Shown in pieces: positions 35,704-43,916 of a stretch of DNA of 64,000 nt. The position numbers and the translations under genes are program-made. The stretch lies in NCBI GenBank assembly GCA_037201625.1, contig JBBCGR010000005.1, positions 62,001-126,000 of the forward strand, in the 5' to 3' direction. The DNA comes from JAMXLO01 sp037201625. Lineage in GTDB: Bacteria; Pseudomonadota; Alphaproteobacteria; Acetobacterales; Acetobacteraceae. Each line of letters begins with the position of its first letter. Positions within the stretch are counted from its first letter, which is position 1. The notes under the pieces are model-generated. The model saw only the letters and a program-made list of their open reading frames with translations, searched no databases and had not been told where the DNA came from.

Positions 35704-36471
35704 ATGCGACCAAACAATATCAAGCAGATGTGGCAAGCCGGTAAGTGCGTGACGCTCGGCTGGCTCTCCGTGTCCCATGGGTTCACGGCTGAGGTCATGG
35801 CGCGTCAGGGGTTCGATGCCCTGTGCGTCGATCTGCAACACGGCACTGCTGAAATGAATGACGTCGGACCCATGCTGCAGGCGATCTCGCAGACCGACAC
35901 GGTCCCCGTTGTACGGGTCGCATGGAACGAGCCTGCGGCCATCATGAAGGCACTGGACCTGGGCGCGTACGGGATCATTGTGCCGCTGGTCAACACGGCT
36001 GAAGAAGCAGCGAAGGCGGTGGCAGCGTGCCGCTATCCGCCTGTTGGCATGCGCTCGAATGGGCCCGTGCGCGCCATGCACTACGGCGGTGCCGACTACG
36101 TGGCCAACGCCAACGACGAGATCGTGATCATGGCCATGATCGAGACGAAGGAGGGCCTCGCCAACCTCGATGCCATCTGCGCAACGCCTGGTCTGGACGC
36201 CGTCTATATCGGACCTGCCGACCTGTCGTTCGCGCTAGGCCTGGCCCCGCGGGGCGACAACCCCGACCCGCTCCATCTCGCGACCTGCGACAAGATCCTG
36301 GCGACAGCCCATAAGCACGGCATCAAGTGCGTCATGCATTGTGCCAGTGCGGCATTCGCGGCGGGCGCGGTGAAGCGTGGCTTCGACATGGTGATGCTGA
36401 CGTCCGATCTCTCTTGCATGATCGCGGGCGCGCGCATGCAGCTCGACGAGCTGAAGTCCAAGACGGCCTGA
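35704..36471 (+). CDS. HpcH/HpaI family aldolase
   Basis: 255 aa. Class II pyruvate aldolase barrel: QGFDALCVDLQHG, PVVRVAWNEPAAIMKALDLG, GAYGIIVPLVNTAEEAAKAV, MIETKEGLANLDAI (metal-binding Glu) and YIGPADLSFALGL (metal-binding Asp). The family cleaves 2-keto-3-deoxy sugar acids or 4-hydroxy-2-oxo acids to pyruvate and an aldehyde. ATG 35704 follows a GGTGGGA site; an in-frame ATG at 35641 would add 21 atypical residues. Its divergent neighbour is the CmcJ/NvfI-like oxidoreductase, and a binding protein lies beyond, suggesting a catabolic locus. Confidence 0.87.
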   Translation: MRPNNIKQMWQAGKCVTLGWLSVSHGFTAEVMARQGFDALCVDLQHGTAEMNDVGPMLQAISQTDTVPVVRVAWNEPAAIMKALDLGAYGIIVPLVNTAEEAAKAVAACRYPPVGMRSNGPVRAMHYGGADYVANANDEIVIMAMIETKEGLANLDAICATPGLDAVYIGPADLSFALGLAPRGDNPDPLHLATCDKILATAHKHGIKCVMHCASAAFAAGAVKRGFDMVMLTSDLSCMIAGARMQLDELKSKTA

Positions 36472-36841
36472 TACTGATCCCCGGTCTCTGTACGCATTGC
36501 TGACCATGTCCTCGCCGGACACGGCACGAAGCGTGCAGAGATCGCACTCGACCAAGGTTATCCGCTTCGCGCGTTGCTGCATGGCCGGCCCGGCGCCACC
36601 GCACGGGCTTGCCGGCGTGCCGCCGAAGCGTTCCTCCGTCACGCCGGCGGGCCGCCGCCTACCCGGTTCGGTCGGTTACCATGCCCAGCCGGGCTTGCAC
36701 GACGACGTGGAGCGGCACCACCGGTGGGATGTGACGGGCGGATTTCCGAGATGATCGAGGTGCACCCTGCCCCGGACCGATCAGTCCCGAAGTCCGCCAG
36801 ACGTATCTGACCGACGCGTCGTTTCACTTCGGTCCACGATA

Positions 36842-37054
36842 CTAGGAATAATACTCAGGCTGAGCACCCTTGCGCCAGCGACAAGGCCGGTCGGGGGCGA
36901 ATTGCAGTAATGCGACACGCCGGGGAAGGGCTTGTCCTTCCTTCCGCACGGTCACATGTTCCGCAACGCATTCGGCGATCGCCGCGCGCCTGGCCGCCTC
37001 GCCCTCCGGCCCTGCCCACTCGCCGAAAGTTGCCCCGGTAGCTTGACTACGCAC
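36842..37054 (-). CDS. Possible small DUF4189-like fragment
   Basis: A 70-residue reading from GTG 37054 (the open frame extends further upstream across the groES promoter without a good start). GATFGEWAGPEGEAARRAAI followed by AECVAEHV resembles the repeated AWGxxxxxxEAxxxALxEC pattern of DUF4189-type periplasmic proteins, but the signal peptide and first half are missing. It may be a remnant. The frame runs antisense into the groES leader. Low confidence; composition is only mildly better than shadow frames. The rest of 36472-37040 holds nothing else recognised. Confidence 0.25.
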   Translation of the reverse strand: MRSQATGATFGEWAGPEGEAARRAAIAECVAEHVTVRKEGQALPRRVALLQFAPDRPCRWRKGAQPEYYS

Positions 37055-37070
37055 GGCGAATGCCCCAAAT
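37042..37070 (+). promoter_or_regulatory. Heat-shock-like promoter of groES-groEL
   Basis: CTTGAC (37042-37047), 15 bp, then CCCCAAAT (37063-37070) resembles an RpoH (sigma32) promoter, consensus CTTGAAA/CCCCAT-T. A sigma70 reading with TTGACT at 37043 is also possible. It sits directly upstream of the CIRCE element. Confidence 0.55.
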
Positions 37071-37073
37071 GCT

Positions 37074-37100
37074 TTGGCACTCCCAGGACTAGAGTGCCAG
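37074..37100 (+). promoter_or_regulatory. CIRCE operator (HrcA binding site)
   Basis: TTGGCACTC (37074-37082), a spacer of exactly nine bases, and GAGTGCCAG (37092-37100) match the CIRCE consensus TTAGCACTC-N9-GAGTGCTAA with one or two changes per arm that keep the palindrome. HrcA repression of groES-groEL is therefore expected. Confidence 0.9.
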
Positions 37101-37186
37101 AGGCGCCCGCACCCACCAGCGTGCAGACAAGGCACAGGGCAAGTCGACCGGCCTTCCGAGGTCGGCACCAGGTAAGTCAAAATCCC

Positions 37187-37504
37187 ATGAAATTTCGACC
37201 GTTGCATGATCGGGTGGTCATCCGCCGCCTCGACGCCGAAGAAAAGACGGCTGGCGGCATCATCATTCCCGGCACTGCACAGGAAAAGCCGATGGAAGGC
37301 GAGATCGTCGCCGTCGGCCCAGGCGCGCGCGACGAGCACGGCCAGATCGTCGCCCTGGAGGTGAAGGAAGGCGACCGCATCCTGTTCGGCAAATGGTCCG
37401 GCACCGAGGTGAAGTTGGATGGCGAGGAACTCCTGATCATGAAGGAGTCCGACATCATGGGCGTCATCGAGGGCAAGCCGGCGGTCAAGAAGAAAGCCGC
37501 CTGA
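37187..37504 (+). CDS. groES: Co-chaperonin GroES
   Basis: 105 aa. MKFRPLHDRVVIRRLDAEEK at the N-terminus, the mobile loop KTAGGIIIPGTAQEKPMEGE and the C-terminal DIMGVIEGK with a lysine-rich tail mark a GroES 10-kDa lid protein. It forms a heptamer that caps GroEL during folding in the cytoplasm. It lies 87 bp downstream of the CIRCE element and 34 bp upstream of groEL, the standard operon. Confidence 0.97.
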   Translation: MKFRPLHDRVVIRRLDAEEKTAGGIIIPGTAQEKPMEGEIVAVGPGARDEHGQIVALEVKEGDRILFGKWSGTEVKLDGEELLIMKESDIMGVIEGKPAVKKKAA

Positions 37505-37538
37505 TCACACCACACGAATTTAAGAGGGGACTAAGCAG

Positions 37539-39164
37539 ATGGCAGCAAAAGACGTTCGGTTCGGCGACGATGCGCGTCAGCGTATGTTGCGTGGAGTCGA
37601 CATTCTCGCTCACGCGGTGAAGGTGACGCTCGGCCCGAAGGGGCGAAATGTCATCCTCGACAAGAGCTATGGCGCGCCGCGGATCACCAAGGATGGTGTG
37701 ACCGTCGCCAAGGAAATCGACCTGTCCGACAAATTCGAGAACATGGGCGCGCAGATGGTGCGCGAGGTCGCCTCGAAGACCAACGACATCGCGGGCGACG
37801 GCACCACGACGGCCATCGTCCTCGCCCAGGCGATCGTGCGTGAGGGTGGGAAGGCAGTCTCTGCCGGCATCAACCCGATGGACCTGAAGCGCGGCGTCGA
37901 CCGGGCCGTGGTCGCGCTGGTCGATGAACTGAAGAAGCGCAGCAAGAAGATCACCACGCAGGCCGAGACCGCGCAGGTCGGCACCATCTCCGCCAATGGC
38001 GAGGCCGATATCGGCATCATGATCGCCGAGGCGATGCAGAAGGTCGGCAACGAGGGTGTCATCACGGTCGAAGAGGCCAAGGGCATGCTGACGGAACTCG
38101 ACATCGTCGAGGGCATGCAGTTCGACCGCGGCTACATGTCGCCCTACTTCATCACCAACGCCGAGAAGATGAACATCGAGCTGGATCAGCCCTACATCCT
38201 GATCCACGAGAAGAAGCTCGCGGCCTTGCAGACATTCCTGCCGTTGCTCGAGGCGGTCGCGCAGTCGGGGCGTCCGCTGCTCATCATCGCCGAGGACGTC
38301 GAGGGCGAAGCGCTCGCGACCCTGGTGGTGAACAAGCTGCGTGGCGGACTGAAGGTCGCAGCGGTCAAGGCGCCTGGCTTCGGCGATCGCCGCCGCGCCA
38401 TGCTCGATGACATCGCCGTGCTGACCAGCGGTCAGGTGATCAGCGACGAACTCGGCATCAAGCTGGAGAACGTCACCCTCGAGATGCTCGGCCGCGCCAA
38501 GAAGGTGCTGATCGACAAGGAGAACACGACGATCGTCGAGGGCGTCGGAAAGAAGGCCGACATCACCGGCCGCTGCAACCAGATCCGCGCGCAGATCGAG
38601 GAGACCACCTCGGACTACGATCGCGAGAAGTTGCAGGAGCGCCTGGCGAAGCTGGCCGGGGGCGTCGCGATCATCCGCGTCGGCGGCTCCACCGAAGTCG
38701 AGGTGAAGGAGCGCAAGGACCGGGTCGATGACGGTCTGCACGCGACGCGGGCTGCGGTGGAAGAGGGGATCGTGCCGGGCGGCGGCGTGGCGCTCGCGCG
38801 GGCATCGCTGATCCTGTCGAAGCTGAACGTCGAGAACGACGATCAGCGCGTCGGTATCGAGATCGTCCGCAAGGCGGTGCAGATGCCGCTGCGGCAGATC
38901 GCCGAGAATGCCGGTGAGGACGGTGCGGTGATCGCCGGCAAGGTGCTCGACAGGGACGAGTACAACTGGGGCTTCGACGCGCAGAGCGGCGAGTTCAAGG
39001 ACATGGTGAAGGCCGGTATCATCGATCCCACCAAGGTCGTGCGATCCGCCCTGCAGCACGCTGCCTCCGTCGGCGCGCTCATGATCACCACCGAGGCGAT
39101 GGTGGCGGAGCGGCAGGAGAAGTCGCCGGCCGGCGACGGATCATCCGGCGACTCGGGCTACTGA
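37539..39164 (+). CDS. groEL: Chaperonin GroEL
   Basis: 541 aa. ATP-binding VTLGPKGRNVILDK and NDIAGDGTTTAIVLAQ, hinge and apical domain, and the signature AAVEEGIVPGGGVAL are intact. The C-terminus ends EKSPAGDGSSGDSGY rather than the GGM-repeat tail of main GroELs, which suggests one of several paralogues, as is usual in alphaproteobacteria. It is regulated with groES through CIRCE. GAGGGGA precedes ATG 37539. Two small genes follow. Confidence 0.97.
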   Translation: MAAKDVRFGDDARQRMLRGVDILAHAVKVTLGPKGRNVILDKSYGAPRITKDGVTVAKEIDLSDKFENMGAQMVREVASKTNDIAGDGTTTAIVLAQAIVREGGKAVSAGINPMDLKRGVDRAVVALVDELKKRSKKITTQAETAQVGTISANGEADIGIMIAEAMQKVGNEGVITVEEAKGMLTELDIVEGMQFDRGYMSPYFITNAEKMNIELDQPYILIHEKKLAALQTFLPLLEAVAQSGRPLLIIAEDVEGEALATLVVNKLRGGLKVAAVKAPGFGDRRRAMLDDIAVLTSGQVISDELGIKLENVTLEMLGRAKKVLIDKENTTIVEGVGKKADITGRCNQIRAQIEETTSDYDREKLQERLAKLAGGVAIIRVGGSTEVEVKERKDRVDDGLHATRAAVEEGIVPGGGVALARASLILSKLNVENDDQRVGIEIVRKAVQMPLRQIAENAGEDGAVIAGKVLDRDEYNWGFDAQSGEFKDMVKAGIIDPTKVVRSALQHAASVGALMITTEAMVAERQEKSPAGDGSSGDSGY

Positions 39165-39203
39165 ACGAAGCCGACGGCTGCACGCTTGCCTGAGGAGGAT
39201 AGG

Positions 39204-39494
39204 ATGGCGGATGAGGATGGGCCCGATCCGCAATTCGATGCAATGACGGCCCGCCTGCTGCGGCGCGAGGCACTGCGTCGCGCCGCGGCAGAGTTGAACA
39301 CCATGACAGGGCCTGGCCTGGAACAGGCCCTGGCACGGATCTCGACCGAAGTGACCGAGGAGGCCGCGGTCAGGCACGCGGCCGCCGTCGGACACATCGC
39401 CGGGCAGGTTGATGCCCTGCATCCGCCTGCTCCGCGCAAGGACGCACATCCACCTGCTCCTGGGCAGGATGCGCGGCCGCTGCCGAAGACCTGA
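39204..39494 (+). CDS. Small hypothetical protein downstream of groEL
   Basis: 96 aa. GAGGAGGA precedes ATG 39204. An acidic start, a long amphipathic helix (LRREALRRAAAELNTMTGPG) and a Pro/His-rich tail with two HPPAP repeats separated by RKDA. No known domain. The 39-bp gap to groEL suggests co-transcription and perhaps heat induction. Confidence 0.5.
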   Translation: MADEDGPDPQFDAMTARLLRREALRRAAAELNTMTGPGLEQALARISTEVTEEAAVRHAAAVGHIAGQVDALHPPAPRKDAHPPAPGQDARPLPKT

Positions 39495-39532
39495 CGGCGC
39501 GGCCAGCCGGCCGCAATCACGAGGGAGGCACG

Positions 39533-39754
39533 ATGCTGCCGTCAGCACCCCACAAACTGACGAAGCTGTACTTGCTGTTCCGCGCGGAGATCGGCCAGTT
39601 CCATCCCGAGCCGGAGCCCTTCGGCTGGCGTATCTACAACGGTCCTGACAGGGATCCGGTGTCCCGCTCGGTGTCGGGATTTGCCGTCGAATGCGATGCC
39701 TGGAACGCGGCGGTGACCGAGCGCACGCGGCTTGAGCGCATGTCGCTGCACTGA
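39533..39754 (+). CDS. Small hypothetical protein
   Basis: 73 aa. GAGGGAGG precedes ATG 39533. LTKLYLLFRAEIGQFHPEPE and FGWRIYNGPDRDPVSRSVSG give ordinary composition, with two Trp and a single Cys and no membrane segment. It follows the previous small gene by 38 bp and could end the groES-groEL transcript. Function not recognised. Confidence 0.5.
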   Translation: MLPSAPHKLTKLYLLFRAEIGQFHPEPEPFGWRIYNGPDRDPVSRSVSGFAVECDAWNAAVTERTRLERMSLH

Positions 39755-39851
39755 CCGGTCGATCCACAAGCGCTGGATGCGGCCCTTGCACCATCCACCA
39801 TTCCGGAATCGCCGCGCGACCGGTCGGCAGTGCTGCCGATGGTCTGCTGCG

Positions 39852-40124
39852 TCAGAGGTAGCGGATCAGCACGGCCGCGCCATCGGTATAGGCGGACTCC
39901 ATCGAATTGAAGGCTCGCGTGGAGACTTGGATCGGCCGATCCGGCATGTCCTCGTGGACGATTTCCCAGATGAAGCTCTTGGGCCGCGTGTTTGCGGACT
40001 TGACGATGACCCTGTGGGTCCGCGGCCGCCCGATTTCAGGCATCATCGAATTGGGCTGTTTCATGGTGCAGTATGCCGCCGCCGCAGGTTGCAACGCAAC
40101 GTCGCGAACGGAATGTGCAGCCAT
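39852..40124 (-). CDS. Small hypothetical protein downstream of rpsF
   Basis: 90 aa from ATG 40124 (a second ATG lies at residue 21). The core RTHRVIVKSANTRPKSFIWE, IVHEDMPDRPIQVSTRAFNS and MESAYTDGAAVL reads like a compact beta-alpha domain seen as an uncharacterised protein in alphaproteobacteria. It begins 31 bp after the rpsF stop. No ribosome site is strong, so the start is uncertain. Confidence 0.55.
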   Translation of the reverse strand: MAAHSVRDVALQPAAAAYCTMKQPNSMMPEIGRPRTHRVIVKSANTRPKSFIWEIVHEDMPDRPIQVSTRAFNSMESAYTDGAAVLIRYL

Positions 40125-40155
40125 CGATCCGTTGGATTCACCGTGATCGAGTGCA

Positions 40156-40620
40156 TCACTCCTCGGCGGGCACGCGCACGTCATCGCGTGAGTCGTCACG
40201 GGCACGGAATTCCTCGCGACCGTCGAAGCTGCGGCGGCGACCGCTGTCGAATCGGCCAAGCGGCTTGGGACCACGGAAGTTGCGCTCCCGATCATCGGGT
40301 TTGCGCGACAGGATGGCCGACGGCCCCTCTTCGATCTCTTCGACCCGCAGGGTCATGAAACGCAGGATATCTTCGTTCAGCCTGAGCTGGCGTTCCATTT
40401 CGGTGACAAACGCCGGCTTCGCGTCGAGGCCGAGCAGCATGTAGTGGCCCTTGCGGTTCTTCTTGATCCGGTAGGCCAGGCCACGCAGGCCCCAATACTC
40501 GCGCTTCTTCATCGCGCCGCCCTCGGTCTCGAGCTGGCTGGCGATTCCGTCCGCAATACCCTCGACCTGCTGCTGTGTCACGTCGTTGCGCGCAATGAGC
40601 ACGCATTCGTAAAGCGACAC
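40156..40620 (-). CDS. rpsF: Ribosomal protein bS6 (S6), solitary gene
   Basis: 154 aa. YECVLIARNDVTQQQVEGIA, the REYWGLRGLAYRIKKNRKGH block and RLNEDILRFMTLRVEEI are S6 signatures; S6 binds 16S rRNA with S18 in the small subunit. GTG 40620 is chosen for GGGGAGAA six bases upstream. The C-terminal ~50 residues are an Arg/Asp/Glu-rich tail. Normally rpsR and rplI follow directly; neither is here, so this is either a relocated or a second S6 gene. Confidence 0.93.
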   Translation of the reverse strand: MSLYECVLIARNDVTQQQVEGIADGIASQLETEGGAMKKREYWGLRGLAYRIKKNRKGHYMLLGLDAKPAFVTEMERQLRLNEDILRFMTLRVEEIEEGPSAILSRKPDDRERNFRGPKPLGRFDSGRRRSFDGREEFRARDDSRDDVRVPAEE

Positions 40621-41006
40621 GATATTCTCCCCGTGCTGGTTGCCTGCGAAACGTGAGCAATGGGCATCTGTCTCGAACGATGCTGACGGCCCTGGCAGGG
40701 ACGTGGGGTTGAGCACGGATGCCATAGTGACGCAAGGGCGGATTTCGGTGACGCGGGACGCCTGCCGGCCGGCTATATTCTGGTGCTGCCCTTATATCAT
40801 CCGCGTGACGGTCCCATGTCTGCCGACGAGCCGTCGCTCCACGGATGTCCCGATGTATGAAGTCCGACCCGATGCCCATAGCCGCACGGCAGGGCACTGC
40901 GGTGAGGATTCAGCGCTGTCTCACCACCTGACGCAAGTCTGTGATCGGCACGCTCGTCCCGTCCGTCGTAAGGACGCAGCGATCACGACGCCCGACGGAC
41001 CGGCCG
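40621..41006. other. Intergenic, no convincing gene
   Basis: A 385-bp stretch upstream of rpsF. A short plus-strand frame from ATG 40854 (MYEVRPDAHSRTAG) exists but lacks a ribosome site and overlaps the next gene, so it is not annotated. No RNA gene was recognised. Confidence 0.4.
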
Positions 41007-41477
41007 CTAGCGTTGCGGCGTCGCGGTTCCGGCAATGCTGCTGATGCGGGACGACATCTCGTCAAACGACGGAATAAGCCCAACCTCGAACGCCAGTACG
41101 GTCGCCACGCAAACCAGCACGACACCGATGCGCAGGAAATGGCGCGGGCTGGTGCGGCGCTGCGCAACCGGCGCCGCCGGGCTGGGCCGTCCCACGCTCG
41201 CCGGCAGCAGCGCGATCAGCCCTGTCGCGATCGCCGTCGCGGCCTGCGGCGGCCAGATGCTCGTTGGCATGCTGGCAATGCTTCGCGCCAGGCTCGCCGT
41301 CGCTTCCGATTTCGGCAAACCCGCAAGCCTGCCCGCCTCCGCCCAGGGATCATCGCCCAATCGCGCGAACACCGATACCACGCTGAGCGTCATGCCGTTC
41401 GCCTCGATGCCCACCGGCGCAAAGAGAAAGTCGCTCAACCCGGAACGCTGGAAGGCAAAAGCATCGGAACGGGGCAT
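41007..41477 (-). CDS. Hypothetical protein with C-terminal membrane segment
   Basis: 156 aa from ATG 41477. The first ~100 residues (LSDFLFAPVGIEANGMTLSV, FARLGDDPWAEAGRLAGLPK, ATASLARSIASMP) are soluble and regular; a single membrane helix lies near residues 118-138 (FLRIGVVLVCVATVLAF). The pattern of a conserved N-terminal domain with a tail anchor recurs in alphaproteobacterial hypothetical proteins. Cytoplasm-facing function unknown. It diverges from the transglutaminase-like genes. Confidence 0.65.
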   Translation of the reverse strand: MPRSDAFAFQRSGLSDFLFAPVGIEANGMTLSVVSVFARLGDDPWAEAGRLAGLPKSEATASLARSIASMPTSIWPPQAATAIATGLIALLPASVGRPSPAAPVAQRRTSPRHFLRIGVVLVCVATVLAFEVGLIPSFDEMSSRISSIAGTATPQR

Positions 41478-41702
41478 ATCGGGTTCTCGCAATGCAATGA
41501 TGTTATCCGGCAGGATATCGTGCTACGCTCTCGCGGATGCAACGTGCGCACTTGCGCTACGCCTCCGCGTCACCAACAGAACAGTTAATGCCAGCGAAAC
41601 GAACGCCGTCCCCGGCGGCGTGCGCGACAGCGTGTTTGCGCGGGCCGATATGATCGCGCGCGCTGACATGACCCCGCAGGCCGGCATGATGCGGAGCGCG
41701 CA

Positions 41703-42608
41703 ATGCGCCTGCTGACGGTACGGCACGTGACGGTCTATCGCTATGCGGTACCGGTCAGGCTGGGCGAGCATCGGATGATGTTCCGCCCGAGAGAGAGCCA
41801 CGATCTCCGCTTGGTCCGCACCCGGCTGGTCATCGAGCCGCAGCCCACGCAGCTCCGCTGGCTGCATGACGTGTTCGACAATTCTGTCGCCGTCGCGACC
41901 TTCGCCGGCGAGACCGACCGGCTCTGCTTCGACAGCGGCGTCACGCTCGAGCATACCGAGGCGGCGCTGCCCGATTATCAGCTCGAGCCAGGCGCCAACA
42001 CATTTCCGTTTACCTACGCTCTCGAGGATCAGCCCGACCTGATCCGCGCCCTGGAGCGCGACGAACCCAGCGAACAGGTCGACCGCTGGGCCGACACGCT
42101 GCTGCCGAAGGCGCGGCCGTGCGGCACCATGGCGATGCTGCGGACCATGACGCGCCGCATCCGCGAGGACTTCGCCTATTCGCGCCGCGACGAACGTGGC
42201 GTGCAGAGCCCCAGTGAGACATTGCAGCGCCGGCGCGGCACATGCCGCGACTTCGCCTGGCTGATGATCGATGCGGTCAGGTCACTCGGCCTCGCGGCCC
42301 GGTTCGTCAGCGGCTATATCTTCGTGCCTGTCACACCGGCCGCCACCGCCGTCGGCGGTGGAGCGACGCATGCCTGGCTGCAGGTCTATCTCCCAGGCGC
42401 AGGCTGGGTCGATTTTGATCCGACCAACAGCATCATCGGCAACCGCAACCTGATCCGTGTGGCGGTCGCATGGCACCCCGCACGCGTGCTACCGCTTTGG
42501 GGCACATTCACCGGCGCGTCGGGCTCGGCGCTCGACATGCAGGTCGAGGTGAACGTCACCGAAGGACCGGACACGAGCGCACAAACCGTATCGCGAGGCA
42601 CAGCATGA
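41703..42608 (+). CDS. Transglutaminase-like cysteine protease family protein, copy 1
   Basis: 301 aa. An N-terminal beta-sandwich of the bacterial transglutaminase-associated type (YRYAVPVRLGEHRMMFRPRE) precedes the catalytic core: Cys in RRGTCRDFAWLMIDAVRSLG, His in ATHAWLQVYLPGAGW and Asp in VDFDPTN. The triad is intact. Members are peptidases or amidases rather than proven cross-linkers. It overlaps the next, related gene by four bases (ATGA). Confidence 0.9.
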   Translation: MRLLTVRHVTVYRYAVPVRLGEHRMMFRPRESHDLRLVRTRLVIEPQPTQLRWLHDVFDNSVAVATFAGETDRLCFDSGVTLEHTEAALPDYQLEPGANTFPFTYALEDQPDLIRALERDEPSEQVDRWADTLLPKARPCGTMAMLRTMTRRIREDFAYSRRDERGVQSPSETLQRRRGTCRDFAWLMIDAVRSLGLAARFVSGYIFVPVTPAATAVGGGATHAWLQVYLPGAGWVDFDPTNSIIGNRNLIRVAVAWHPARVLPLWGTFTGASGSALDMQVEVNVTEGPDTSAQTVSRGTA

Positions 42609-43438
42609 GAATCCGCGTGGGCTACGAACTGGTCTATGACTGCCCCCAACCGACTCCCATGATTCTGATGCTGCATATCCATCACACGCGCGCAGCCGAC
42701 ATCATCATTCCCGACCAGGTGACCACCAGCCCGCGCGTGACGGTCAATTCCTATCGCGACGGTTTCGGCAACTGGTGCACCAGGCTGGTCGCGCCCGCCG
42801 GCCATACGCGCATCGCCAGCACGGCGCTGCTGCACGACGATGGAGCGCCGGACCCGGTCAATCTGTCGGCGCACCAGCATGCGGTCCAGGACCTGCCTGC
42901 CGAGGTGCTGGTGTTCCTGCTGGGCAGCCGCTACTGCGAGACCGACCGGCTGTCGGAGACGGCCTGGCAGTTGTTCGGCCATTCGCCGACGGGCTGGGGC
43001 CGCGTGCAGGCGATCTGCGACTTCGTGCACAATCACATCACCTTCAACTATGCCGACGCGCGTCCGACGCGCACCGCATGGGAGGCGTTCAACGAGCGGC
43101 GTGGCGTGTGCCGTGACTTTGCCCATCTCGCGGTTGCGTTCTGCCGGTGCATGAACATTCCTGCGCGCTACTGCACCGGCTATCTCGGCGACATCGGCAT
43201 GCCGCCGCCGTACGCTCCGATGGATTTCGCTGCCTGGTTCGAGGCATTTCTCGACGGCCAGTGGCACGTCTTCGATCCGCGCAACCATGTGCCGCGGATC
43301 GGCCGCGTGCTGATGGCGCGCGGGCGCGATGCCGTCGACGTGGCCATCAGCAACACGTTCGGTCCGAATACGCTCGCAAGTTTCAAGGTCTGGACCGATG
43401 AGGTGGCAGAGGAGCCACTCGCTCAGCCGCCGGGCTAG
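42605..43438 (+). CDS. Transglutaminase-like cysteine protease family protein, copy 2
   Basis: 277 aa. Shorter paralogue with its own Cys (ERRGVCRDFAHLAVAFCRCM), a candidate Asp in HVFDPRN, and N-terminal RVGYELVYDCPQPTPMILML. At the His position it has FAAWFEAFLDGQWHV, so the catalytic His of copy 1 (HAW) is replaced by AAW; activity may be altered. ATG 42605 lies in the stop of copy 1. The TAG at 43436-43438 is followed at once by a dispersed repeat. Confidence 0.88.
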   Translation: MRIRVGYELVYDCPQPTPMILMLHIHHTRAADIIIPDQVTTSPRVTVNSYRDGFGNWCTRLVAPAGHTRIASTALLHDDGAPDPVNLSAHQHAVQDLPAEVLVFLLGSRYCETDRLSETAWQLFGHSPTGWGRVQAICDFVHNHITFNYADARPTRTAWEAFNERRGVCRDFAHLAVAFCRCMNIPARYCTGYLGDIGMPPPYAPMDFAAWFEAFLDGQWHVFDPRNHVPRIGRVLMARGRDAVDVAISNTFGPNTLASFKVWTDEVAEEPLAQPPG

Positions 43439-43538
43439 GGTGTGATCCGCGCAGGTGGCATCACCAAGCGCTGAATCACGCTCTCAAAGACGAGCCAGAG
43501 CGGGTGCCGTGCGCGTTGGCTCACGGAACCCGCTCTGA
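43439..43538. repeat. Dispersed bipartite palindromic repeat, copy A
   Basis: Begins TGTGATCCGCGCAGGTGG right after the copy 2 stop and contains ATCACGCTCTC, then GAGCGGGT...ACCCGCTC. It is about 100 bp and the most diverged of four copies (others at 43814, 53416, 62721). Each copy has two consecutive hairpins. Confidence 0.75.
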
Positions 43539-43556
43539 CGGCCCGCGGGCAGCCGG

Positions 43557-43697
43557 TCACGACTTCCGCGCTGCGTCCTTGTCGCCGATCCGCGCGGCCT
43601 GAAGAGTGGTCGCCCCCTGCTTTGCCTTCAGCCGCTCCGCATCGGTCTTCTTGGGTTTCTTGACCTCACGGTTGGATCGCTTCTGTCCTTTGGCCAC
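43557..43697 (-). CDS. Small basic protein, 46 aa
   Basis: GTG 43697 starts MAKGQKRSNREVKKPKKTDA; the rest is Lys/Arg-rich and ends DKDAARKS. Short proteins beginning MAKGQ-RSN-E-KKPK are widespread in alphaproteobacteria and unnamed. Highly charged and probably unstructured, possibly nucleic-acid-binding. It sits between two copies of the dispersed repeat. Confidence 0.75.
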   Translation of the reverse strand: MAKGQKRSNREVKKPKKTDAERLKAKQGATTLQAARIGDKDAARKS

Positions 43698-43813
43698 GGC
43701 GATGTCCTTTCGGGTTGACCATCCGGCATGATGTCACGGTTCACGCCGGCGGGCACCACAATGTCGCGCATGGCGCCCCCGCACCGGCCGCTGCGGCAGG
43801 CGATCTCGCGCCG

Positions 43814-43916
43814 GAGCATGATCCGCGCAGGCGGCATCACGGAGCGGTGAATCCCGCTCGCAGGCAAGGTGCTGGAGCGGATTGCAGGACCCAACGCCAA
43901 CGGAACCTGCCTATCC
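43814..43916. repeat. Dispersed bipartite palindromic repeat, copy B
   Basis: GAGCATGATCCGCGCAGGCG ... GAGCGGTGAATCCCGCTCGC ... GGAGCGGATTG ... AACGGAACCTGCCTA. The terminal CTA at 43911-43913 is the TAG stop codon of the dipZ-like gene on the other strand. Confidence 0.8.

Noticed and set aside
33778..36471. 897-codon open frame on the plus strand
   Set aside because: The first ~640 codons run antisense to the CmcJ/NvfI gene and are Arg/Val/His-rich shadow sequence; only the aldolase part from 35704 is a real protein.
40854..41044. Short plus-strand frame starting MYEVRPDAHSRTAG
   Set aside because: No ribosome site, overlaps the better-supported minus-strand gene at 41007 and has no recognisable domain.
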